This document shows positions 9,250 through 19,315 of a stretch of DNA of 25,287 nt, one piece after another. Origin of the DNA: Phellopilus nigrolimitatus (lineage: Eukaryota > Basidiomycota > Agaricomycetes > Hymenochaetales > Hymenochaetaceae). Made by a program: the position numbers and the translations under genes. Numbering within the stretch: position 1 is the stretch's first letter; every line of letters starts with the position of its first letter. The notes beneath the pieces are model-generated. The model was not told the origin of the DNA. It did no database searches and saw nothing but the letters and a program-made list of their open reading frames with translations. The stretch covers positions 1-25,287 of the forward strand of contig JAJOHG010000366.1 in assembly GCA_021029095.1 (NCBI GenBank). The letters are read 5' to 3'.

Positions 9250-9964
9250 ACCAGTCAACATTGTGATTCCGAGTGGCAGGCCCAAGCCCAGGTATTGTGC
9301 GAGTTCAAAAGAAAGAGCTACTTTACATGCTAAAAAATTTGTCGACTTATTCCTTCATGCTTGTCACCGCTAGATACTACTGGCGGCTGAAAACGTAATA
9401 TGCGTTTGGTATGATGCTCGTGGTATAGAGCAGCTGACTTGAGACTGTCTATGCGACTCGATTTATGTATGCTCCGCAGGAGTTATCGTCATCTGCTTTG
9501 GCCAAATTGATGCTTGGTTTGCGATTCAGACTGACTGCTAGAAATGAGGCGGGTCGTTTCTTACAGATAAGCTACCTGTAAAAGATATAACTAAATCGCC
9601 ATTAATGAAGGTTTCTGCCACTTCTCACTTTCGATAAAATCAATACCTTGGAACCAAATGAGGAAGATAATCTTCCTGATACGGGAAATACGTGGATGTC
9701 ATGATCGACAGTCGATCATCTGTGACCCCGAACGTCAGAACCTCTCCTCATGCACTAATCTTGTTTCATTATTTCCTTATTTCCCTTAACATGTTCGTCC
9801 CACTGGTCAACGGTCTTTCGTCGTCCTCACATCTTTTAGGCGAACTTGTACTACGTATATGTTATAAAACTACAAAATGGCCGACATAAGAGTACATGGA
9901 TGATGAAAGATATGCGCTGGACGATTTAGACCCCGGCTCCGGTCCGCATAATCACTCATAGGAC
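9250..9964. other. Intergenic region between the carboxylesterase relic and the SCPx thiolase
   Basis: About 715 bases without a supported gene. The right end should contain the thiolase 3' UTR. Two compact palindromes occur: GGAAGA-TAA-TCTTCC near 9662-9676, and a perfect 9-bp-arm palindrome ATGATCGAC-A-GTCGATCAT at 9701-9719. A short open frame at 9692-9889 has no recognisable product. Confidence 0.5.
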
Positions 9965-11965
9965 TTATAGCCTTGCCAGAGAAAGAAACCATTCAGAGTT
10001 CTTTTTAGCCTTTACTTTATCCACGTCTGCGCGAGTGATGGAGCGGCACTCGTGGGCGTGATTGTATCCGAGTCTTCACATAAGCGTCAGTTTATATTTA
10101 TCCGAATTACAAGCTCTTGCCTCACCGGTCGCGACCGTCTCTTCCGCCTTCCTTATAAAACTCAGGCCTACGAAGAAGACTCACTACAACCGCTCCACCG
10201 AGTCCGATATTGTGGACTAGACCGAACTTGCCACGTTTGTCGGGTATGTCGAATAATCCTGGCGCTTGCATAGGCCCGGCCCCTGTTTTCGGGGGAGATG
10301 GTTGAGCAATGTGCAGCATTTCCTTCGGCTGCGAAACTTACAGTTTCTCAATTGAGCTGAAGTATAATGGGAAAATCTGTTATCACTTGTCGTATCTGTT
10401 TCAAGGCGAAAAAAGAACAAACCGGTAATATAGAAGTGCATGCCTAAACCTGTAGCACCCAAAGGGTGACCTTTGGCTTCGAGTCCACCACTCGGATTTA
10501 CGACATATTTTCCACCGTACTATTTATAAACCTCATTAATCAGATTTTGCATGGTCATTCAAGATATGTTTACCGTGTTGTCTCCTCTATCAACCATCTT
10601 ATGGGCTTCATCGGGAGCGCAAAGGCCCAAAGCAGGATAAGTGATGAGCTGTTATTTATGATCGGTACCATCAGTACAACGGAGATATAGAAACATGCTC
10701 ATACCTCATTTGCAGCAAAGCAGTCATGCAGCTCTACTACGCCGACCAAGTCACGTCCCTCGCCGTCTCCGAAGCCTGCTTGTGCAAAGGTCTTGTCAGC
10801 TGCGGTCTTCGACATCGAATAGCCCACAAGCTCCATGGCGCTGCGACTGTCAAACGCCGCTGGCAAGTCCGTAGTGAGTTGCTGTGCGACTATTTCTATA
10901 GCTTGGTTCTCGAGACTATGCAAGTGCACGAAGGCCTCGGAAGCGACGATGCAACAGGCCGCTGATAAAAAAACAGCTCAAGGTCTCATGACGACTTCTT
11001 ACTTGAACGAAAATCACTTGCCTCCGTCACTGGTTGGACTGCACATGTATTTTGTCAATTGGTTTGTAATCTTTGGGGCTTTCAGCACTTCCTCAGCGCT
11101 CCAGCCGCTCCTAAATTGCGAGTAAGGGTTTTTGGTAGAATGCTTATGATTCTTTGAAGCTTGAATATAAGTTGAACGGGTTTTAAACATGGTGAGCGTA
11201 AATCTGATTTTACTATTAAAAACAAAAGTAATCCCTTACCAATCTTCGCGAGATGCTCGACACTTCCACCATACTTCTCAAAGTATTCTTGAGCGCCGTT
11301 CCCGAACATGCGCGGTGCGTTCGGACCGTGATTCTTACCGAGTGTTTCCTCGGTCATTTCAACGACTTGATTGAAGGGTGCCATTGGCGGGACCCGATCA
11401 TTCCAATTCGAACCTAAACTTCCCCGAGCCATTCGCTCAAACCCAAGGGCTAGAGCGCAGTCCGCCTGAGCGCCTCGCACCCATGAGGCTGCCTGGAAAA
11501 GCGCTGTCGAGCCTGTGGAACAGTTATTATTCACATTGGTGATCGGGATTCCAGTGAGTCCGAGGTTGTATAATGCGCGCTAGAGGTCATGCATTGATTA
11601 TTAGCGAATATGATATACATTAAAGAGGAAATAGAGGCGAACCTGGCCAGAGGTGGAATCGCCGAAGCAGTATCCGACGAAAGCGACTTGCACCGAGTCG
11701 TATGTGATACCGGCATCAAGGAGAGCTTTTGTAGCAGCCTCCAGTCCCATCTGCGAAAGTAGTCCATAATGCTTAGATGAGGTACGGGCTTAGAAACCAA
11801 ATGACACGCACATCCTCAGTAGTTCTCAAACCTCTTGGCTACAAAACCAGTATAAAGTTTCTGTTCTTCAGAAACAATTCACGCAGCGAAAAACACCTTT
11901 ATGAATGCCGTGCACCCGATACCGACGAGGAACGTCCTTTCTCCCTTGAAATTTTTACTGTTCAT
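9965..11965 (-). CDS. Peroxisomal SCPx-type thiolase (sterol carrier protein X thiolase domain)
   Basis: Model: complement(9965-10073, 10126-10282, 10342-10356, 10423-10519, 10574-10648, 10705-10961, 11022-11159, 11240-11579, 11643-11750, 11812-11838, 11897-11965). These 1392 nt encode 463 residues. SCPx thiolases cleave 3-oxoacyl-CoA, often branched-chain, in peroxisomes. Family marks: TAFIKPRGLRT near the start, catalytic Cys88 in [12 protein letters not shown] at about 306-309 (typical of SCP2 thiolases), GHP at about 355-357 and [20 protein letters not shown]. No SCP2 lipid-binding domain follows, as is usual in fungi. The protein ends in ARL, a plausible type-1 peroxisomal targeting signal gained through the last intron; reading straight through instead stops at 10122-10124. 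Intron 10962-11021 is GC-AG (GAG|GCAAGT), and one exon is only 15 nt. Every junction preserves frame, so the model is strong. Confidence 0.95.
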
Positions 11966-12214
11966 GCCTAGCGTACGTAGATTGACGACGAGGGTGTTCG
12001 ACGAACGTCGTCCGGCTATGCCGGGTTTTTTTATATGCGTCTCATGATCATATGACTGGACTTTGCGAATTTCACCTGCTATGATCTCACGTTCTCAAGG
12101 GACCGACAGGAAACGAGCAATAGAGTTTATTCAACCGATATTTATCGATAGAGGATGCATACATATGTGGAACAAAACCCGCTTGACTAGCAGCCACTAG
12201 TATTATACCCGTAT

Positions 12215-13602
12215 TCACTCATCGGAGTCTTCGTCTTCATCGTCTTCATCATCGTCAGCCTCGTCAAGCCACTAGTCATAAGTTAGAACGTGCGTCGGTA
12301 CGAACGTAAACAGTCAAGACATTACCTCCAAGAACGGTTCGCTAGCCTTCCTGACTTTCTTACTGGTATCCTTATCGACATATTTTTTGCTCACATGAGT
12401 TCCCCAATGCTTCAAAACTTCCTCCTCGAGAGCATCAGCTTGGTAGAAGATCATGAGGATCTTTGGGATAGCTGGAATGAGTTCTGGATGCGCAAACCCG
12501 ACGAAACGTTCAATACCCCCCAGGAGAGCCTTCTGGTGTCGTTCCGACGTGACCATCTATACATCCGGTCAGCTACAATCTACAAAACACGGCACAACGA
12601 TGCACACCTTTGCGAACATAGGCGCAAACCTCGGAATTTCCGTGACAATTTCCTCCGTGAACAAAACCTGGACGAGGACTTGTACAGTCTTGTGCTTTTT
12701 CTCGATACCCAAATCATGTGCCTGCTTATAAACGTCGATGGCTGTGGCAGTATTACGGTTCTGTTCAGCCCACTGGCCGATCTGAGCGTAGGGGCTATTG
12801 ACATCATCATCGCTGTCGTCATCTCCAAGGACGAGGCTAGCCTGCATGCTGCTTTCGAGGGCCTTAACACGAGCTTTGACAGCTTCAGCGGACGTATCCA
12901 CAGCCCATTCATCCTCCTTCATTGACGTTAAAGTAGAATCCGTAGCGAGCACCGCGGCCTCAGATTTGATACGCTTGGTAAGCTCGTCGTCACTCTCCCC
13001 GCCAGCCTCTTCTGCCTCTTCATCGGGTGGACTGACGCTGCCATTATCGACTGTAGTGCCGTCCTTGGCCTTCTTGGTCTTCTTTGGAGTCTTGGGAGGA
13101 TTTTTGAGAATGAACGTTGTCAGCTTGTGGCGCATGTCAACCGAGGTGCGCTGACCGCATGCCTTGCAATTGCGGATGATGACGTCGCCCTTTATAATGA
13201 CTAGATCCGTCTCCGGGTTCTTACACGAACCGCACAAGACAAATTTGTCGATGAAGACGTCAAGCAGCTCGCGCAGGCGCGAGGCGTCGTGAGCACCGTT
13301 GACGATGTAGCGGTCACCCTTCTCGTCCGAGGTTGTCTGTGCACCGAGTTCACATCCAAAAAACTTAGTGGGATAGGTTGGCGGGCGAGAGAGTGCGCGA
13401 GCAACGTCCGACATGTTCGGGACGACCGTCTTAATACCATTTCCTTTGCCCTCAATTTTTGTGTGCAGAAGGGGCATGCTGATGGGAATGCAAGAAATGT
13501 TGGAAAACAACTGATATCACTGGTTGGAACGTATACTACATACCGGTAGCGGTAAAACTTGTCATCGACGTCGCGACGAACGTTAACAATTTCAGAACCC
13601 AT
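12215..13602 (-). CDS. TIF5: Eukaryotic translation initiation factor 5 (eIF5)
   Basis: Model: complement(12215-12271, 12326-12556, 12608-13478, 13544-13602), all GT-AG, 405 residues, about the family's normal length. eIF5 is the GTPase-activating protein for eIF2 in the 43S/48S complex and a scaffold for eIF3, eIF1 and eIF2. The N-terminal region keeps [10 protein letters not shown] with the arginine (about residue 18) equivalent to the GAP arginine. It is followed by [36 protein letters not shown], and a C-x2-C/C-x2-C zinc ribbon at C102, C105, C124 and C127. A Lys-rich then acidic linker (about 140-240) leads to the C-terminal W2/HEAT domain and the aromatic/acidic end [20 protein letters not shown]. 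The first intron lies just before the Met of MPLLHTK, so the short first exon is needed to supply the GAP arginine. Confidence 0.97.
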
Positions 13603-14113
13603 ATTGAGCAGAATTTATGACTATTAATTTGAACAGTCAGTTTCTGTACGGTGTCGTCTGTGTCAACATAGATCCAACAGACACGTACTATTAAGATGAG
13701 TGGATTGGGATGGTAAAACTTTTCCGGGTTTCTCTGGGAATCGTGAGGGCGACAAGGCATGAATCTTCCGTCGGAACAGCGGAAGACCGAAGGAGGTGAA
13801 TATGGCGTAAATGACGAAATGATGGCGCGCGGTAAGAGCGTGAGTGCTAAGAGATGGTCGTGGTTGCAGTTCAAGAAGAATTAGGCACGTAGCCCTCTAA
13901 AAGTACTGTGACTGCCAGTCCTCAAATTAGTAAGCGGCAGCGTCGGCAACACACGTTTGCGCAAACTACTGTCTATGTAGCCGTAGCGCCTCGATTCCAT
14001 GTCGCAAAGAAAAGTGACATTATTAAATTAGGTCGGACTAATACGCCACATGAAACTATATATTGCACTTTCACATAGACATCCTGCAATTCTCCAATTG
14101 AAAAGGCCCCCGA
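13603..14113. other. Intergenic region, eIF5 promoter side and Dnmt2 3' side
   Basis: These 511 bases lie between the eIF5 start (13602, reading left) and the Dnmt2 stop (14114). The left part is presumably the eIF5 promoter and 5' UTR, and the right part the Dnmt2 3' UTR. Open frames on both strands have no recognisable domains. No repeats or RNA genes are seen. Confidence 0.6.
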
Positions 14114-15572
14114 TTATTCCTGGGCTTCAAACAGGTAATTAATCAGCCGCTTTACCACCTCGATATTCACGCTGTTTCCGAGAAGACGGTACTTTGATTT
14201 ATCGCTTACTTCAACGGGCCATATAAATTTGGATGGGTTGGCTTGAGCGTGCGGTGCTTCATGAGAATTGGCGATGTCTTTACCAGTCAAAAAGCTCGAA
14301 GGAGGATCGAAGTGGAAGAGGCGCAGTAGCTCAGAGGGTGTGAAGTATCGGAGGTGGAGAGGATGTAGAATGCCGACAGGAGCAGAGTGTACGCACGAAA
14401 TTTGTGCTTGAGGCTGCGCTGCTTCTGAGTTGCACAGCTCTTTTAAAAAAAGGAACTCGTCGAATGTTCGTGTTGTCTAGTATAGCGTCAATGTAAGTTG
14501 TGTAAGATAGGGAAACAAAAACTAACATCTAGATTCTCGTTCATTTGCAAAATTGAGCCTGCTCTTTCTACCATTTGTGTGTACCCTTAAGATAAAATGA
14601 GGAACATCGCCAATATCAAATATAGAGCACGACACACCTCTCGTAAAGCAGCATGATCTTCGCGAACTAGGTAGTACAATATCAAACAACCGCCCCCACT
14701 TTTCGAGCACACGATCCGGAACTTTGTATATATCACCGTCAGAAAACATGTTGGAATCCAGATAATGTTTCAGTTGGGAAGTTTCACAGCTATCCCACGC
14801 ATCTACCCAAGGATCACCGTGGCCGGGAATGCATGTCCATATCTTCTGAGGTTCTCGTGAGGCAACACCAAATGACATGGGACGTGCTTTAGCAAGGAGG
14901 TAATAACGGAGACGAGAGTTTGGGATGCCGAACTGCAGAGGCGTTAGTGCGAGCTCGATACTGGCGTAGTCGCAACGTTTGAGGACGTCAACAAGTGTTT
15001 GACGTGTTGTCGATACCTAATTAATTATTCAAAAAAAGCTAAGAAATGACCTTTGGTCACTCACCTCAAATCCAGCAACATTTTCCACCAGTATCCATCT
15101 TGGTCCACGACCAAGACCCACGAGATCCGGTATGACGTGCTCAACTAGATGTAGAAATGACTTCGCCCTTGGATCAGCAGCACCCTTAGCAGCCGGATTG
15201 AGTACAGTGTACGGTTGGCACGACGGTGACAAAAGCCAGAGATGCGCGTCGAGTTCGACTAGATCGGATGCGTTCAGGGTAGAAATATCAGTCTACCTAG
15301 CGCGACGATGAATTTTATGCACAAAGGTATTACAAATGAATTCTTACCTTCCTGACTATACTCGAGCTGTTCAAGTTGTAATTGGCATTATAGACTCTGC
15401 AAGACATCTGATCCCAGTCGAAAGCGCGCACAACCGTTGCTTCGACGTCGCTGAGCTTCAGTGCGCGATGCAACCCGCCTTTAGAACCGATGAGCACAGG
15501 ACTACTATCAGCGTCAAACCAAGTAAAGTTCAGACCTATTCCGCAGTAAAACTCGAGAGCACGAACATGCAT
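14114..15572 (-). CDS. DNMT2: Dnmt2-type tRNA (cytosine-5)-methyltransferase
   Basis: Model: complement(14114-14476, 14527-14585, 14638-15016, 15065-15292, 15348-15478, 15536-15572), all GT-AG with introns of 48-57 nt, 398 residues, normal family size. Dnmt2 enzymes methylate C38 of tRNA-Asp using S-adenosylmethionine. Motif I reads LEFYCGIGGLHRAL (SAM-binding loop). Motif IV reads SPSCQPYT with nucleophile Cys81, and motif VI ENV is at about 126-128. FGIPNSRLRYYLLAKARP is motif VIII-like. RSCCFTRGY contains the CFT signature that separates Dnmt2 from DNA methyltransferases. The C-terminal FTPSELLRLFHF and KYRLLGNSVNIEVVKRL form motifs IX-X. The start is the Met immediately before the motif-I strand, as in the family. 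The gene is divergent from the PHD-finger gene. No catalytic residue is missing, so activity is expected. Confidence 0.96.
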
Positions 15573-15920
15573 TGTTCAGGGATGCTCAACAGAATGTTCG
15601 CGTCGCACGTGTTGCACGATGTCAACGTAAAAATCAAAAGAATGGTAAAATTCAAATAGACTTCTCGGCAAGGACAAAGGCCGCTTACTAATTTCGCTGA
15701 ATTCAACATTCGAGGGATTCGCCAAAGTCAAAGCACACACTCTCCGTCTCCTCCTCGTCGTCGTCGTAATCTTCGCTCTTCTCCTCATCGCCGTCCTTTC
15801 TTTTCGCTGGTGTCCGTCGGTCAGGCATTGTGACTTCGATCACGGCAAGAATTGCTTGCAACACTACGATATCTTAGACCGAGAAGCGGTGCCTTTACCG
15901 GAATCCGATCGTGCATTCTC
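15573..15920. promoter_or_regulatory. Divergent promoter region of Dnmt2 and PHD-finger genes
   Basis: A 348-bp gap separates two start codons pointing away from each other (Dnmt2 at 15572 minus, PHD protein at 15921 plus). It must hold both 5' UTRs and the core promoters. A CT-rich stretch with CTCCTCGTCGTCGTCG-like repeats lies at about 15738-15790. No clear TATA box is visible. The promoter role is inferred from gene orientation. Confidence 0.5.
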
Positions 15921-18900
15921 ATGTCCGACCCGCCCAAACACCCCGGCATTCCCGCTCTTTCGTCGTCGTCGTCGTCGTCTGCGAAGCATACTCGTGGAGG
16001 CTCTGGTTTTGATGGTGAGGGGGACGTTCGACCCTTTTCCCGTTTCTTGGCCACAGCACCTGGCACAAGTAATGCGACACGGCCGGAAAGCGAACCGGGC
16101 TCCGCACGGTATGTCGTAGTGCTGGTCCTTTGGTTATGAGACCAAGCTGAACTACTCTCAGTCACAATTATTTCCCTCGAATTACTGAATCTTACATCGC
16201 TCATTTGCCCACACCTCGATCGTAAGCAACCAAAGTCAATAAAGCAGAGCGAGATGTCGAATTAATAGCATTAGTAGTCAAGGAACTGCTAACGTCATAC
16301 CTTATTTTCCTGGAGTGACCGGATCTCCTGAGTCTCCTTTGGCTTATTCGTAAGTGCCATCATGTCAGGAGTGCATACAGCCTCACTGAGATTTTATTTA
16401 GTCACTCGCGAGCCTTCGGCGGGGCTTCTACTTCCTCTCTGGTCCCTCGCATACAACCACGGTTCGCACCATGCTTTCTGTGATGTATATAAAAATCTAA
16501 TTGCCTTCGGCAGGTCGGACACACTACAGCGAGAAGTTTCGAAGCCTGATTTGAGGTCGCAACAGACCGTTACCCCTGAAACGAGGTTCGTGTAGAGTTG
16601 TGGCTTTATTCAAGCTAGTAATCAACAATTTTGCCAGTCCCGCAAGCTCGCTGGCCTTTGCAACTAAACGGCCAGTATCAGCGTAAGTATAAGAATCAGC
16701 CTTCTCCGAATTTTCGCTCGCTGAATGCAATAAAGGCCTCTTTTATCTTCGGCACTACAAGAGTATCGTAGCATGTAAGGGTTTTCATTGTTACTTTCTT
16801 TCACTGCTTCTTACGTTGGATGCATAGTGTGAAGGTTGAACCTTCTCCCCTTCTATTGGCTTCTGCGCCCGTTAGTTCGTCTCCCAGGAATATGAATTCA
16901 GAGTCAAAGTCTCCAGAAGTACATTCTCCGCAGTCCAAGCTTTCCTCTCCTTTTGCCGAGAAAGCGCGGGGCGATGAGAATCTTGCCAATCATGGTGCAT
17001 TTTCGGGAACGCGTTCGGTTGAATTGCTGATCCCTCAGCCAATAATTCATCCTGTAAACGCAGTGGAACTTTTTTCTCCTGCTCGTATCACCGAGAACCG
17101 GGCGGTGCCTTCTCGTTCTACCGAAACAACGCCACCGTTTGCTAGGACTTCGGCGGAATCCGTGCAAGGCGAAAGCTTCAGACAGCCTGGTGGCGAGCTC
17201 GATCGAATTCGCAGTCATCTCTCTTCGCTCGAGGTTGCTCACACTGCAGAGGTGGAGAACAGGCGGCCGGAGTATTTCAAGCGGCTGAAGCGCAACGAAG
17301 ACGTCAGATTGTTGCGTGCGACCATGGAGGGAGATTCTAACGGGAAGGATGGACTGGGGATCACCACAAGTCCCGCGAAAGGACGCAGACTTCAGCTGTT
17401 CGATTTCCAAGAGACCAGTGCCGAGAGTTTCGAGGAAAGTTTGATGACTCATGGGTACGGAACATACGGAGAACCTCGAACACCACAGCGTCCTATCACA
17501 GCAGCGGACGGTCGAAGCCAAGAGGCGGTTAACTGGCTCGCACACCACACCCCCGTCGGACCGTCGCCATCAAAACCTCTGCTACATCTGGAGCCAGAAA
17601 CTGGTCCTAGCGAGAAGGAGCTTAAGAAACGCAAGCGCCTTGAAGCATTTAAAGGGTCGACAGAGCGAGCATTTACAAAACTCTACGCTGCAGAAATTGA
17701 AGGCGTGGGTCGCGTCCTTCTGAATGTCCCGCCTGAGGAAGCGGATGAGCTACTCGGTTCTCCTTTGAAGAAGCGAGCTATGGTAAAAAAAAGGAAAGGC
17801 ACGGTTATCGCAGAGAAGGGCAAAACTCCTATCCGAAGTGTTCAAAGAACTGGCACTGAACCTCGCTGGGTGGACAAAGAGCTTCCGTGGTGTCTTCGCG
17901 AAAAAGAGCGTGAGGACGAGCTAAATGCCCGCAATGCTGATCGGCTGAAGTGGATTGAAAGGTACTTCAGCCATGACACGGACAGCGACGACGATTTGGA
18001 GATAGATAAGAACGATGGAGAAGCCACTTCTCCGCCTTTGGGGGGTCAAGTACACGAAAACCCGCCTATAGCCTTGAGAAGAGGCAGAGGCAAGGCTGTT
18101 CCTCTGCAGACCGATCCTCAACAAGTACAGAAGAACCCGCGCGATAACACTGAGCTTATCTCGGTAATGCAGAAGAGCAACAAACTCTTCTTCCCGAATG
18201 ATCCTGCAGATGCTCGTCTGGCTTTATTGTCAAAGCGTTCTGTTAGAGTGCTTGCTCAACGAAGGCTGAAACGAAATGGCCAACGACCTGCATCCTTGCG
18301 GGGATTAGGGGAGGGGCGATTAGCTTGCGCCTGCGGTCGCGATAATGACGACGATGGTCGACCAGCAGTGCAGTGCGATGAATGCTTCAATTGGCATCAT
18401 CTTGAATGCATTGGCGTGCGGGACGAATCGGAGCTTGGCGATGAGGACGACCCGTGGTTCTGCCACAACTGTACATCGCACATGCGTGCTTCGACACCAG
18501 ACTGGGTTAGTCAGCGCCAACCAACTTTTGCTCCTACGGAAGATCGCCCAGTACATACGGACGCAAGGAACGACGTCGCTTTCTATTCTTCCTCGCCTCT
18601 CCGTGACTGGAGCTCACCGGCCACTCTACAGACACCGATCCATGGCCAGGGTCGCATCCATGACGAGGAGTTTTTTCGGCGGTCGATCTGGGATGACACC
18701 TCCGGCCCAGGTCCGTTAACACCAGTGAATACGTCCCGCAGTGTGAGAATATTCACGCCAGGAGGAAGGTCTGACGACAATAATCACGAGCAGACAGGTA
18801 TATTCGACAATACAACATCGCCTTCACGTACTGGCTTTCAGAGTAACCTGAAACCTAGTGCGTTTACGACCCCAAAGAACACGAATGCCAGCGTAGCATC

Positions 18901-19315
18901 GGGAGGTACCATTTTGGGGATGCCCTGGTCCGGCCATGCAGGAGGGCTTTATACTACCCCAACTCCACGTACTCGCCATGCAAATCCTAATAGTGCGGGC
19001 TACAGCTTTGTATATGGCCCAGAGGATAGCGCAGGGGCATCATTCACGACTGCATTTGGTCAATTTTCGAGGGCAAATGCAATGTATGCGATGGACGATA
19101 CACCAATAAGTCGCGTTCATCCAACGAGGGAGGCAAGGGCGTCACTGTCATCTCTTTATACCTCTTTCCCTACTGGTCATGCAGATTCGCCGCTCGCTGG
19201 CCGAGGGGACTGGGCTTATGTAGCAGGACAAATGGAGAGCCCCGTTGCACGTTTGGTTGGAATCCAAGGGAAAGAGGGTGAAGGAGGGAACGAAGGGAAG
19301 AAGCCTTCCATATGA
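15921..19315 (+). CDS. Large PHD-finger protein, probable chromatin reader
   Basis: Model: join(15921-16108, 16162-16221, 16269-16349, 16402-16461, 16514-16585, 16638-16682, 16828-19315). All junctions are GT-AG and all share the same codon phase, giving 997 residues. Six small exons encode a Ser/Pro-rich, probably disordered N-terminus; the last exon carries 829 codons. The only clear domain is a canonical Cys4-His-Cys3 PHD finger at about 669-717 (ligands C669, C671, C685, C688, H693, C696, C714, C717; core CDECFNWHHLEC with the Trp before the His). PHD fingers usually bind histone H3 tails, often methylated Lys4. The rest has many SP/TP dipeptides, a basic LKKRKRLEAFKG segment (about 275), KKRAMVKKRKG (about 320) and an acidic DTDSDDDLEID patch. 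I do not recognise a specific orthologue; a histone deacetylase or methyltransferase complex subunit is possible. It could also begin at a later Met, but the phase pattern favours 15921. Confidence 0.88.

Noticed and set aside
12290..12925. Plus-strand 211-codon open frame
   Set aside because: Antisense to eIF5 exons; the minus-strand product is an unambiguous eIF5.
13927..15691. TTACTAA/TTAGTAA strings that match Yap1 sites (13927-13933 and 15685-15691)
   Set aside because: Two hits of a 7-mer in 25 kb are about what chance gives; no clustering near antioxidant genes.
15576..16204. Minus-strand open frames opposite the PHD gene start
   Set aside because: The plus-strand exon 15921-16108 continues in phase through six more exons; the minus-strand frames show only repeat-derived Asp or Thr runs.
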